Origin: Chloranthus sessilifolius
Taxonomy: Eukaryota > Streptophyta > Magnoliopsida > Chloranthales > Chloranthaceae
Direction of reading: 5' to 3'
Length of the DNA stretch: 64,000 nt
Assembly: GCA_021018995.1 (NCBI GenBank)
Contig: CM037593.1
Span: forward strand, 8,460,088 to 8,524,087
Below, piece after piece: positions 1 to 11,204 of the stretch. The notes beneath the pieces are model-generated. The model searched no databases. It had not been told where the DNA came from and was given only the letters and a program-made list of their open reading frames with translations. Both the position numbers and the translations under genes were made by a program. Every line of letters begins with the position of its first letter. The stretch's first letter is position 1.

Positions 1-3000
1 ATTGAAAACCCTGTCGTTCCTTTCCAGCCAAATTTCCCAAACAACTGCATAGGGAACTAGGTCCCAGATTTGAGCGACGTGGTTGTCCCTGTCCATACCT
101 CCGGTCCACTGCTGAAGTAGAAGGTCAAAGGAAGCCGGTAAGACCCAATAGGTACCGAAGATGGAAAAAATCGCTCCCCAAACTTTCGTGGAGAAGCTAC
201 AATGAATGAGAACATGAGAGGCAGATTCGTTAGTCCTCACACTGAGGAGGCACCTTTTTCTGACCGCTACACCTCGCCTCCTGAGCTGGTCTGTAGTGAG
301 GATTCTTCCCCACACCGCTGACCAGGCAAAGAAACGTATTTTAGGAGGAATCTTTGCTTTCCAGTAGCACAAGTACGAAGGCTTGTCCCTATGGGTGATC
401 CTGTGCTCTTGGAGAGTGTAGTAGAAGGACGAGACAGTGAATAATCCTTTAGTATTTTTATCCCAAATTCTGATATCATACTGAGTTGTTAGGGGTAGCC
501 TTGCTGAGCAGACTATGCAATTGAATATACTCATCGATTTCCTCATCTTTCAAACTCCTCCTAGTGCTGATGTTCCAAGCCCATGTGCCTGCAATCTGAG
601 AGGTAAAATCTTTTATAACAGCATTCTGACGGGCTGCAATACAGAAAATATTCGGGAAAGATTATTGGAGGTTGTCATTAGAGATCCACTTGTCTCGCCA
701 GAAATCAATTTTTTCCCCGTCACCCCAGTTGTATTTAAGGCAATTACCGAAATTGTCCTTAACTGTCACCACACCTTTGTACCATCCCGAGCTATAGAAG
801 TGACTAGAAATGAGGTCCCAATCATTGTTGCTGACTCCATATTTTTCCTTCACTATTTGCCTCCATAGGAGGTGCCTATTCCTTTCTTCTCCCAATCTCC
901 AGAGCCATTTGCCTAGCAGGGCCTGATTCATGAGTTTAAGGTTGCGGATGCCCAACCCCCCTTCCTGTTTAGTGGAACAGCAATCCTTCCAATTAACAAG
1001 GTGCACTTTCCCATTATTATTACCTCATTCCCAAAGGAAGTCTCGGATAATTTTTTCCATAGAGCTTATTATCGCGGCTGGGGCTGAGAAGGACATGAAA
1101 AAAATAGGTAGCGCCGAAAGCGTAGACCTAACGAGGGTCAGAAGGCCTCCATTACTAAGCATTTTGCTCTTCCAAGTGGAGAGCCTTTCCTAAAGCGGTT
1201 GACCACCGGTTCCCAGTGGTTGATCTTGGGTTTGCCAGTTCCGAGTGAGAGGCCAAGGGTAATTGAGGGGGGGCTCTTCTTGAAGACAGCCGAAAGATTC
1301 AACGAGGAGGGAAGTCATGGAGGGGTGGATGATGCCAACCACCTTAGAATTCTGAAGGTTAACCTTTTGACCTGAGACCACTTCAAACACCAAGAGAACG
1401 TTGAGGACATTTCTAACTTCATGAAGAGCAGGGCTACAGAAAATGACCGTGTCATCCGCAAATTAGAGGTGGGTGACAGAGAGCTTCTTAGAGATTGTGA
1501 AACCCTTGAAGAGGCTGAGAGTGGAAGCTTTGAGAAAGAAACTGTGGAGGGCTTCTCCGACAATATTAAACAGGAGAGGAGACAGCAGGTCTCCTTGTCT
1601 AAGGCCTCTGGACCCTCTGGAGAAGCCTTTAGGACATCCGTTGAACATGATGGAGTAGAGCGGCGATTCATAACAAGCACGGACCCAACTTATCCACCTA
1701 CTTTGGAAGCCCATTCTAAGACGAAGGTAGCGGAGGAAGCTCCACTTCACCCTTCCGTACGCTTTTTCCATGTCAATTTTAAGGACCAAGCCTCCCATTC
1801 TTCTTCTTTTTTAGCTGTCAATTGCTTCAGGAGCGAACAAGGCTATATCAAGAAGTTGCCTTCCCGAGAAAAAAGACCTCTGATTCAGTGAGATGAGATC
1901 CCCTATGAACAGTTTAAGACGATTGGCCAAGACTTTGGCGAGGATCTTATAGATACAGTTAAGGAGGCTATCGTTCTAAAATCCTTGATGTTAACCGCAC
2001 CCTCCACCTTTGGAATCAGCACTACAAACGTAGAATTGAAACCTGCTGGAAGATTTTCCCTGAGGAAGAATTCATCGAAGAAGAGGATGATCTCACTTTC
2101 AATTGTTTCCCAACAAGCCTGGTAGGAATGAAAGAATTTAGTGTTACCATCCCCGTTTTTGAGCCAGTGCAGTTTTGATTTTTGCCTCCAGATTTCCTCT
2201 TCTTGGGTACATTTCTGATTATACGCAATCTTAAGAGCTAGCCGAATGTCTTTTTCTTCCTCTGAGAGGCGTCTAGTTTCTTCGAAATCATCAAAAGTTT
2301 TTATTTCCGTGAGCAAACGATCCTTGACTTTAGAGACATTTCCAAAAACATCTATGTTTCAGATTCTGATCTTTCCCTTGAGAAGCTTGAGTTTAAAGAC
2401 AAGCCTAGCTGAAGCATTTCCGTTAAAAACATTCTTATCCCCTCCATTCGACCATTCCTCCAAATGGTCATGGACATCCTGGCTTTGTAACCACGTATTT
2501 TCAAAATGGACGGGAGTCGGACCGTTCCCCTGCACAGAAGAGGTTTGAAGGACAATTGGTTTATGATCGGAAACGATAGTGGGACAAACATCCACCACAG
2601 TGCCCGGGATAATCTTGACCATTGGTCCAGGTGAATTGTCCCCCTCTCATGCCAGCATCACGAAGAGCACATTCTGAAATGAAGTCATTGGACTTGGAGG
2701 CGGTTGTACACTGGAAATTGCCCCCATTCTTCTCGGAGATTTCACGGATAACATTGAAGTCTCCCCCAATCTATGGTTGTGGCCCCATCTATTATAGATG
2801 GAGCTGAGCTCAAAGAATAGATCTTCTCGGAGGCCCACATCGTTCGGACCGTAGACCCCCGTGTAGACGGCTATGAAGTCATCGCTTCTTCTCTTAAGCA
2901 CCGCTGATACATAATACTCAGTCGCTTCCCCTTCCAACTTTTCGAAAACTGAAGTCCTCCAAGCCAGTAGGATTCCCCCTGTTGGGCCGTCCTCTGGTAA

Positions 3001-3192
3001 GCATTCCCATTCCCAATCCCCTCTACCCAAAATCGATCTGATTCGGCGAGTACTAACTCCTTCCCATTTAGTTTCCTGGAGAGAGATGACCGTAGGGTTG
3101 ATGATATTGATCGTGGATTTAATGATAGCCCATTTGTCCTTGTCGCCCAGTCCCCTTACATTCCAAGAAAGAAAAGACAAACACCATTGCAA
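1..3192 (-). pseudogene. L1 ORF2 remnant: endonuclease, reverse transcriptase, zf-RVT
   Basis: ORF2 of L1 copy 1. It opens at 3192 with an APE-type endonuclease (LSFLSWNVRGLGDKDKW, then SLQETKWEG). Reverse transcriptase follows at ~2000-1200: LPAGFNSTFVVLIPK, LKIDMEKAYGRVKWSFL, GLRQGDLLSPLLFNIVGEAL, and an active-site FADD near 1455 preceded by a stop. The tail near 350-250 translates to the zf-RVT pattern, and the frame leaves the window. Between ~2150 and 2100 the pre-RT sequence (GDGNTKFFHS) runs straight into QACWETIESEI, a position about 100 residues later in intact relatives, so there is an internal deletion. Several further frame changes are present. Confidence 0.85.
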
Positions 3193-3224
3193 ATTGGAAA
3201 GCCCCGAGATAGAACCCCTACTTC

Positions 3225-5978
3225 TTAGGGTATATTAAGGTTCCCCATTGAAGCAATATTCTTCCTCTTTCTAAGTTTCCTTGCAGCTGATCTAGAGTAC
3301 ATAAGACCCCATTTGAACTTATTTGCCTCCCACTTCCCTTTGATTTTAAACTCTTTTTTACTAACCCTCCTTTTCATCTGGATTTGGTGGAAAATGTCAA
3401 TGATTACGTCCGCTGACCCTAGATATGTCATTCCCAGAGTTTTCCTAACTTCAAAATTGTTCATTGCTTCCTGTTGATTTGAAAGACAGTCCATGTTCAC
3501 TGGCGAGGGATTGTGGGTTCCAACAAGTAAGTGGGTAGGAGCGGTAGGGGAAGAAGGTGTGGCGGTTCCTTCACTTCCTTGGTTCAAAGGCTGATCGGCA
3601 TTAGTGAACATGCCGCAGACTTCCTACAAGAAACACTCACAGTGGAAATACATAAATTAGAAGTAGCAGAAAAAACTGGGGAAGACAGCGAAAGAGAAAA
3701 TTTTGGAGTAGTATAGGCTCCACAGTCGAAGGTAAGGTCCGGCTCGTTAGAAAAGGCCCAGTGGGCCAGTTTAGCATGATCGACGTGTCCTCATAAGCGA
3801 GCTGGCGTGGCTCCACTAGAGGGAGAGGGGTGACATCTGTATCCTTCGCATCATCACGTAGATTCGCATTCAGTTCGGCCTGTTCAACTCGATTTGGTAC
3901 AAGGGTGGTATTCTTGCCCTGGCTTGTGTATACAACATTCCGAGAACCCGATGCCTCAGCGCAAAATGAGGCAAGGCAGGGCAAGAGCGCCGACGTGTCG
4001 ACTTCCAAAATCATTACTGAAGCCTAAAGAAAAAGGTAGTGCATCCCGCAGTCCCCCACGTGGCCCTTCAGCCGACTTTTCTAAAGAGCGACAACCCTTA
4101 TTCTACCCTTGTGACGTACACAATCTAATTTCGGGAAGGCCCCCAGGACTTGAGAAAGGGTAAACTGGATTTGGGGGAGAGGTTAGCCGTCTTGATTCTG
4201 CATCCTCGCCACGTGTCGTAGCTAGAAAGTCGGAAGGCGCATCATCGCCGCTTGTTACAAGATTTTCCCGCATGTCGGAGACGTGTGATGACAACTAGTC
4301 AGGTGACCCCACAGGTACGGTGCATGAAAGCAAATCTCCACCGCTCATTTCAACATGCAACATCTCCATCGTTCGTACACTCCTATCTTCCTTCTAAGAT
4401 ATTTCTTTAGCTCCTATTTAAAATTCAAAAAAATTGTCATTAGCTCCCACGAGAGGTCTTTTCCCTTTCCTATCGATCTCTCCCGCCAAATTCATATAAT
4501 CATATCTCCATGGATCGTTTCCTGCGGCCGCATCGTCGGCATGCTGTCCGCGAAACCGGTTGGCGTCCCTATGCCAACGAGGTGATGTCCCCTTTGGTTA
4601 AATACTGGGAGTTGCGACGGCTCTCCCGCCCTTGGTACCCTGTAAACATCCCGCTTATCGTCGATCAATACTTCCCCTCCTGTCGGCATGTGTTGTGCAT
4701 GGCTGGTCCGGATTATCGAGGCACTTATTTCACGGTGATATCCGCTGATTACCCGTTCCGACCTATCCACTTCCACATTGCACCTGTACTGACTCCGGCC
4801 AACAGAGATATCTCTCCACCTTGGTACACCCCTCCCCAATCTCCCGAGAGCGCAGACACAGGCGCATCTGACATCTGAGTGGTCAGTGGTCCTTCTGTCC
4901 ACTTCGAGCAGCCCCCCGCAGGCGTTGTCGATCCTCCAGAGGATTGTTAAAGACCATAGGTGTGGGGCGGAGGCCGTAGATGTTGATCCAGACCCCAGAG
5001 TTGTCGAGGTGAAGGATCATTTTGACTTCAACCTCCTCCCACCTGGCGAAGCGAAGGGTGTAGCTGCCCCAACTGAAGATGTCGCCCGACGCAATCTCCT
5101 CCACTCTTGTTTCGTCCCCCTCTCCAAATCGTAGAGGCAAAAATCTCTTTCTTAGCTTGGATATGGATGGTTTTTGTTTGTTGGGTGTCTGTTTAGATGA
5201 ACTTTTTGTACTGGTGTTAATGTCCTGATGTAGCCTGCAGTGCACTCCTGACCCTTGTAAGAAATTAACAATATCAATGTTATCAGCTTCACCTTTAATG
5301 CTTTCTGCTAGTAGGCATAGTTTGGTAGGATAGGAGAGAGAGGGTTCAGGCATAAAGTCCAGAGAGAAGGAAAGGTTAGTCTCAGGTGGTGCGTTAAGCG
5401 AGGGTAGAGGGTTAGGGGGTCCAGAAAAATAGACACGTCCTCACTGTAAAGGCGCTTGTCCCGAATGGATCAGTAAAAATCCCTTGGTTGTCTGGAAGGA
5501 CGCAAAAGGGTAAAGTATGGCGTGGACCGTGCTCATGGGACTGGTGTTTACTCTGATGCTTGTTATTGTCACCCAAAAGCTCCTTCGCCACCCCTTTGAA
5601 CCACGTCCCTGCAATGGACCAACGTTTCTTAATATCGTTAGCTTGCTGTTTGAATAACACTGGTTATAGAGGCATTCCCCTAGGGGGACGGGGAAGATTA
5701 ACAAAATTAGTAATGGTGGTTCCTGTTCTCCAGTGAGCTCCACATCCCATCTTGTGGCATATCATTCTTCTACAGAAGTTGAGATTGTTGCAGGCGTTAC
5801 AAACCCAATCTCCGGCCTGGATGACGATGGGTCTGGGTGAGGCCCCCTTCCATCCTTCAGCACTCCTTCGCCGCTCCCCTAAACTCCTTCTCCGCTCCCT
5901 TCCATCCCTCGATGTCCGGATCAAAAGGCTCTTCCCTTCATTTAGAGAATTTGCCCTCTGGTTATAAGTTTTTTCCAT
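3225..5978 (-). pseudogene. L1 ORF1 (gag-like) remnant
   Basis: ORF1 of L1 copy 1, an RNA-binding protein in this family. From the N terminus: a basic stretch, then a motif like a RanBP2 zinc finger (GDWVCNACNNLNF followed by two more Cys, ~5830-5750); a linker rich in Ser and Lys; then a DUF4283-like segment (~5150-4750) with FARWEEVEVK and the common L1 motif GVWINIYGL leading into GNACGGLLEVD after a frameshift near 4900. The C-terminal part (4014-3225) is low-complexity Ser/Thr/Pro-rich sequence ending in a basic tract. At least two frame changes break it. A RanBP2-like finger is not the usual CCHC knuckle of plant L1 ORF1, so that assignment is tentative. Confidence 0.7.
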
Positions 5979-6236
5979 TTTTAGTAAGCAACAAAGAGAC
6001 AAATCATTCTAAAAACATTAAATGGGATTTTCAAACTCCACAATGTTCATTCTTTAAAAATGGTCAATCTCATTCCTTTTCAAGATGTTCCACATTGCTA
6101 ATGCTCTAAGTATATATGAAATAAAGCAACACTATATAGATTCATACTGCAATTTCCTATAATTTTTGAAGATCTTTACAATCAACCCATTACAAGAAAG
6201 GAGAATTGATCAACCCCAAAGATCACCAGTGCATAC

Positions 6237-9119
6237 CTCTCAGGCGTTTTCAGACACAGAATCGACAAATCTGCAAAGATGTATAGAATGATCATAAATA
6301 TACAAGGAATTGCTCAAAAATAAATCCCAAGATAATAAATAAATAATAATAACACACAAACACACACTTATCTACAAGACTAAAGATCACTCATTAATCG
6401 TATACAGTTTTGAAAAATAAATAAGATGGTTATTGTCACAAATTATTGATTGGTAATGAAAATCGAGCATGATCCCTTCTTTGGATTCAGGCAATGGATA
6501 TACTCAAGTGTTCATGGCATACCACTATTTGATGATATAACATCACTTATATCTTTCTAAAATGCATGTGTCTTACAAGTTTTATGACTTATGAGCTCTT
6601 CCTACAATTTGGTGATCAACCAGCTAGTTTTTTATATATATAAAAATAAATAGCTCATATACAGCATAAAAAGAGAGCCACTGACTCTAGGCATCTACAT
6701 CGATAGATGACAACTCTCACCGGCATCTTTTTAGGCCAAGTGGCGCCACATGGCACATATTGTTTACAATTCCAAGTGGTTAGCTATCATGTGAACTTCA
6801 CTTAGTCCAAAAAGCATACCCATTAGCGGGTCCATAAGATCCAATCCGAGCACTTCGATATGGACATTACCTTTAATATAAACAACATTCTCTAAGCAAC
6901 TACTTTGGTCAAATGGTTTTAATTCTCTGATGAGCACCCATTTCAGGCAAAAGTCAGTTGACATGATATTTTGCCACTTGGATGACTTGGATTGGTCACA
7001 GATGTGTGCCACATGGGATAAAATGTGTACTTATGAGCAATTTATCCATTGATGTAGCTGACGCCCCATTAACCCAAAAACAAAGCATAGAATTCAAATA
7101 TAAATACCTTCATTTTTTTCGTCGATGATATGAAGTGAGAGACAACCAGGAGTAGTGAACTCCGGCTGCCCGACATCCGTATCCAAATAAGCTACTCTAC
7201 TGTAACTGAAAAAAAAAATGATAAATAATAAATAATAAATAAAAGTAAGAACTATATCTCAGAAACCGAATGGGAATAGACAGGCAGGTCTATCAGTCTC
7301 ATGGAAGTCAATAAACAGGTAAAATAAAACAGCTATGACTGGTTCTCAACCATGTTGATCCTTATCACTTCTCAATACAAAACCTGACCTTCCATCTATA
7401 AACTACATCTAAACAACCAAATTCCATTCCGTTCCGGTGCAGACTGGTTTTATAGGAAATGAAAAACAAATAAACAGCAATCATAAGAAATCACATCAAG
7501 AAAAATGGAGGGCACTATTACTAACACGCCACTATTAGCTCACACCAAAATTTGAACTTATTAACTGCACATTATCTGATTCTATGTCCACACCAAAAGC
7601 AAATTCAAGCAGCGCTGCATGAGTACACCACATTTTGCTAAATACACACCAAATTATAACTTACTAACTACACGCCATTTGATTCTTTGAGTAATTGTTC
7701 AACACTACTATTAACACATCAAGGGATAGATTTCCACCATCTAACAATAATAACGAGAAAGGCTCCATAGGCAGGACTGTTGCAGAGGCCATGTCTTGTA
7801 GGATATAAAGATGAAGAGTTGGTACTCAGTACCCGACCCGCGCTCGGGTCAAATTCCTTCTTATCAAATGATCAACCTCAGGGAAAAAGGTTATTACCCA
7901 ATGTTGATCCTGTACATGCGGTAGGGATGCAAGTTCAGTGAACCGAACCGAACCGAACCTGAATTATTCGGTGTTCGGTTTGGTTCGGTTCGGTGTAGGT
8001 AAAATACCTATTTTATTTTTGATGTATTTTTTTTTTTCGGTTTCTTCTGTTTTTCTCGGTTTTCGGTTTACTCAACTTACCCCCTCGGTTTTCGGTTTCA
8101 AGCCACCCAAACCAAAACCGAACCGAATTGGGGGTTCGGTTCGGTTTGAATCGGTTTTCGGTGAGGTTCGGTTCAGGGCCCTCGGTTTTCGGTTCAGTTT
8201 CGGTGTTTCGTTTAAGACATGCATCCCTAACGTGCAGTGTGCTGGGAGCGGTGGACGGGATACAGGCCTAACTTTTGATTTTCTACACACAGTAGCTCCT
8301 CTCTGGACTCGAACCCTTGTCTTCACTCTTGACAGCCCAAGCCTTTTCCCATGGCACCAAGTTATTTATGAGCATGCAAATTAGTTAAAGTACACCTCTG
8401 ACCTTTCTCGCTATTTTTTTAGTGGTGTGTATTAGTAAAAAGTGGTGTGCTCGTAGCATCGTCTAGTTGTTAAATGCTGCTACTATTAACGCACCAAATT
8501 ATTTATAAGCATGAAAATCAGTTAAAGTACACCTTTGGCCTTTCACGTAAATTTTTAGTGGGTGTACATTAGTAACAAGTGGCGTGCTCGTAGCACCGTC
8601 TAGTTGTTCAATGTTGCAACTATTAACATACCATTCGTTTCGTACATCTTGAACAAAGCCGTCTAAGGCCATAATTTCTCTATTAAATTAAATAAAAAAA
8701 ACATAATTTCTCTTAGACATTTCGTCGAACTCCTTCTACTCAAACGTTTCTGAGCAAGAATTCGAACTTCATAACAAGATTTTAATAAGTAATAGAAGAT
8801 GAAACAAATTTAAACAACGGAGGATCGATCTGGGTCCGCATAAAAGAGTCAAATTTCGGTTTAAAATGATTTTTAAAACCAAAAAAAAATCTACGGTATG
8901 TGGATTTTCTTTTATTTTTGTTTCTTGGTTTTGGGTTGGTAGTTGTGCATACCTGGTAAGGAGAGTGTTAAGGAGATGGCGAGCGAAAGTAGATTTTCCG
9001 GCATTCTTAGCACCGCAGATGAAAGCTATAGGTGGTGGCGCTGAAGATGATTCATCTTGGGCAATGGAATTCGCAGCTTCCGACCATGAATCTGGTATGT
9101 ATATTACTTTTTCTTCCAT
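6237..9119 (-). CDS. NOL9: NOL9/GRC3-like polynucleotide 5'-hydroxyl-kinase, exons 1-3 (partial gene)
   Basis: Three exons on the minus strand: 9119-8953, 7205-7108 and 6270-6237. All junctions are GT-AG and the phases fit (2, 1, 2). Exon 1 encodes ...PPPIAFICGAKNAGKSTFARHLLNTLLT with the Walker A motif GAKNAGKST at residues 36-44. Exon 2 encodes VAYLDTDVGQPEFTTPG, the Walker B region of the family. Exon 3 gives LSILCLKTPER. These blocks match plant NOL9/GRC3 kinases in order and spacing. The family phosphorylates 5'-OH RNA ends during pre-rRNA (ITS2) processing in the nucleolus. Exon 4 onward (expected FFFGD...) is not found between 6236 and the L1, so the gene continues past the L1 and off the window. 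The start at 9119 is preceded by a GA-rich tract (CT on the plus strand) that would lie in the 5'UTR. Whether the whole gene is intact cannot be seen here. Confidence 0.87.
6746..7019. repeat. MITE of the CCACATGGCACA family, in NOL9-like intron 2
   Basis: The ends are imperfect inverted repeats: CCACATGGCACATATTG with CAATTCCAAGTGG at the left, and on the opposite strand CCCATGTGGCACACATCTG with CCAATCCAAG at the right. Related copies lie near 31107-31373 and 59455-59695. No coding capacity. The superfamily is not determined. Confidence 0.6.
7515..7735. repeat. Degenerate AC-rich repeat in NOL9-like intron 1
   Basis: Two imperfect segments with the words ACTATTACTAACACGCCACT, ACACACCAAATTATAAC and TTACTAACTACACGCC. 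The reverse complement resembles the tandem unit at 8355-8630 (GTGGTGTGTATTAGTAA), so both probably come from one repeat family flanking the hAT MITE. Confidence 0.45.
7922..8229. mobile_element. hAT MITE with reiterated CGGTT motif
   Basis: A 308-bp non-autonomous element in NOL9-like intron 1. Inverted ends are TAGGGATGCAAG and (reverse strand) TAGGGATGCATG. The flanking 8-mers ACATGCGG (7914-7921) and ACGTGCAG (8230-8237) agree at 6 of 8, as expected for an aged hAT target duplication. The interior is mostly CGGTT/AACCG repeats in both orientations. Open frames across it are an effect of the repeat. Confidence 0.8.
8240..8360 (-). repeat. Possible tRNA-derived SINE remnant
   Basis: Read on the minus strand, this contains GGGTTCGAGTCC, a good tRNA-type B box, preceded by GGCTTGGGCTGTC, a weak A-box candidate, and followed by GAGCTACTGTGTGTAG. 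No poly(A) or target duplication was found. It might also be a chance B box. Confidence 0.35.
8355..8630. repeat. Two tandem ~138-bp units
   Basis: Unit 1 (~8355-8490) and unit 2 (~8491-8630) share ACCAARTTATTTATRAGCAT, AGTTAAAGTACACCT, AGTGGYGTGCTCGTAGCA and CGTCTAGTTGTT in the same order, with about one mismatch in seven. No coding. Confidence 0.75.
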
Positions 9120-9120
9120 T

Positions 9121-9182
9121 CTCTCTCTCTCTCTCTCTCTCTCACCTCTCTCGTCTCTGCTCTCTCTCTCTCTCTCTCTATT
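9121..9182. repeat. CT/GA microsatellite in the NOL9-like 5' leader
   Basis: Two runs of (CT)n separated by a short spacer, directly upstream of the NOL9-like start codon. On the gene's strand it is a GA tract, common in plant 5' leaders and core promoters. Confidence 0.85.
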
Positions 9183-9290
9183 TAACAGAACAAAATTTGA
9201 GAGTTGGTATTTACGAACACCGCCGATCGTACACAGATATTTTTGACCGCCAAAAATTAGTTAGAAAGTTAGCGGCGTAGTTTCACTAAA

Positions 9291-9685
9291 GGGAGCCATT
9301 ACTTCCATACGATTTTAAGTGACTGCACCGATGTTAAAGAAAGACTTTGTATTTTAGAACATCTACGCGAAAACGCAATTTAGGCCATCTGATTTAAAAT
9401 TTATGATCTATAAATCTTTAGTGGATATAATTAGACCAAAATATGATATTTATCATATAATCTATTATTGTCAATTGTTAAATCAAATAATATCTTTTGA
9501 CCATATTTAATCACATGACGAAAATTATATTTCATGTCAATCTTATCTATTAATGATTTATAGATCATAAAATTTAAATCATACGGCTCAATTGTGCTTT
9601 CACATGTCACATGTCCCTAAATTACAAGTCTGATTGTAATCTCGGTGCAATCATTTAAAAAGCAAGTCCAAGTAATGGCTCCTTG
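9291..9685. mobile_element. 395-bp MITE with ~45-bp inverted ends
   Basis: Left end GGGAGCCATTACTT...GACTGCACCGA and right end (reverse strand) CAAGGAGCCATTACTTGG...GATTGCACCGA pair over about 45 bp with mismatches. The perfect 7-mer CACTAAA lies immediately outside both ends (9284-9290 and 9686-9692), giving a likely target duplication. It is 170 bp upstream of the NOL9-like start codon. A 7-8 bp duplication would fit hAT, but the family is not certain. Confidence 0.75.
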
Positions 9686-9721
9686 CACTAAATTTAGGGG
9701 GCCATAAAGCTTTCTTGTTTA

Positions 9722-10400
9722 TGGTCGGGTTGGGACAGGCTAAGAACTATGGCTGGCGTTTATGGTGCATGCTGACCCGGCCCAATGGGAAGGATATATG
9801 CCCGATCTGACCCAAAAAAAAATTGACCTAATTGGACAGCTTACTGACAAAACCTATCCAACAAAGTTGAAAACCCAATATATTTTCCTTGAATTTATAC
9901 AGAAAATATCGTGCGAACTCGGAATGACCCACAAGAGTAGATACTACCCAAAGGTTGGGTCAGATGCCTCATGCATGACTCAATCAAACAAATCAAATTT
10001 ATATGTCTGACCCGGTAAAAAACTTGTGTCGGGCGGGTCAAGTATCGAGTCGACCCATCCCGTTGGACTAGATTGTTGGTTATGTCAAAATTAGTATTAG
10101 GGCTATTTATGGGTTGGGTCGGGCCATAGTTTGGCTCTCCATTGAGTAAAGGGTAGATGCCCAATCCCATGGTGCACCTTGGCCTTACCCGTCTCGCAAC
10201 CCAAGACTATGTGCCCGACCCAACCTAACTCAACTCGGCTCACCGATTGTTTTATATAAAATATGCAACATGACACGAGCCGATGAGGGCTGCCAATGGG
10301 TCAAGTCTGGTTGGGGCAAAAAAATTGGCTGACCAACAGAATACAGCAAATGTCAGACCCCAACTCTAACCATTTGGGCACCCCACCCGATCTAGCTCAA
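9722..10400. repeat. GGGTCGGG-rich repeat cluster (decayed hAT MITEs)
   Basis: Dense GGGTTGGG, GACCCGACC and GGGTCGGGCC words, with fragments of the end TAGGGCTNTNNATGGGT at 10098 and GAGGGCTGCCAATGGGT at 10286. The part at 10140-10390 matches 13240-13780 in order, so this is a dispersed family. A better-preserved relative with target duplications is at 60137-60492. Confidence 0.6.
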
Positions 10401-10402
10401 AG

Positions 10403-10405
<3 letters not shown>

Positions 10406-10431
<26 letters not shown>
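10406..10431. repeat. (TA)n microsatellite
   Basis: About 13 TA units between the GGGTCGGG repeat cluster and the mitochondrial insertion. Confidence 0.95.
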
Positions 10432-10437
<6 letters not shown>

Positions 10438-10498
10438 TGAGGCAAAACAAAGTTTTAGTTTTCTAATTTGAATTTCTCTGACAGTTCACGTTCCCGAA

Positions 10499-10758
10499 AG
10501 AGATCCTATCAAATATTTCACATTTTCCATGATTATCTCAGTTTTAGGTATTTGGGGAATCCTCCTTAATAGACGAAAATTTCTTATTATGTTAATGTCA
10601 ATCGAAACAATGTTACCAGCTGTCATATGATGGATCAATCATTTGTTTCATTAGTTCCAACAGTGGCATCTGTAGAATTTGCTATAGCCATTTTTGTTAT
10701 TATTTTCCAAGTTCGAAGTACTATTGTTGTAGAATCTATAAATTGCGTTCAAAGTTAA
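10499..10758 (+). pseudogene. nad4L: Mitochondrial nad4L pseudogene
   Basis: NADH dehydrogenase subunit 4L of complex I, a membrane subunit in mitochondria. Seen here: [19 protein letters not shown], then [15 protein letters not shown], and after a gap VPTVASVEFAI and FVIIFQVRSTIVVESINC with a terminal TAA at 10756-10758. Compared with the normal ~100-codon gene, about 13 codons (the NLNFLVFS region) and a further 6 nt are missing. The start codon area is altered. It is a decayed nuclear copy with no role in complex I. Confidence 0.9.
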
Positions 10759-10933
10759 GCATGACTACTAGAGAGTTACCAAATACCAAGTTTTGTTCTC
10801 GTTTTGTTCTCTTCATTTTTTATTTTTTTTTCACTTGGTTGGCCGGGGCAGAGCCTTTCTTGCTATTCTATAGTCTTGTCCTAAACAATTTCCCGTTAAA
10901 TTGTTAAAGGATAGATGTTGATAGCTTTGTTAA

Positions 10934-11204
10934 ATGAGATTTGAGTTCCACACATATGCAGGATACAAAGATGCTATTTGCAACTATTCCATCTCTTTTA
11001 TTTGTACATCAAGTCCGAAGATCTAAATCTATAATCAAGAAATGATACTAGCTCATCGTTTTATAGGCTTTATCATTTTCAGTGGAAAGAGTTTAGATAA
11101 GACTTTCAACGTGACTCTCAAATGAAGAATCCTGACTATTCAGGAAGAATTGCAGCAATTCCCCAATCCTAAGGAAGTAGTTCCTTTGAAATCCAAGGAA
11201 CAAC

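Larger units (their letters stand above)
1..5990 (-). mobile_element. L1-type LINE, copy 1, running off the left edge
   Basis: A non-LTR retrotransposon read right to left. ORF1 with a zinc-finger-like start and a DUF4283-like domain lies at about 5980-3225, followed by ORF2 with endonuclease, reverse transcriptase and the zf-RVT tail (3192 to below 1). The 3' end and poly(A) are outside the window. It begins just beyond exon 3 of the NOL9-like gene and has the same orientation, so it sits in that gene's third intron. Both ORFs carry several frameshifts and stops and ORF2 has an internal deletion, so this copy cannot move itself. The 5' end (~5990) is estimated from where ORF1 begins; no target duplication can be tested. 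Confidence 0.88.

Noticed and set aside
4510-4878. 122-codon plus-strand open frame in L1 copy 1
   Set aside because: The antisense strand reads L1 ORF1 (DUF4283-like region: VDRRTTDHSDVR...RGVPRWRDISV) at the same place; the plus-strand frame is its shadow.
7938-8384. 148-codon open frame on the plus strand
   Set aside because: It is produced by CGGTT/AACCG repeats of a hAT MITE; the peptide is repetitive FG/RF and has no domain.
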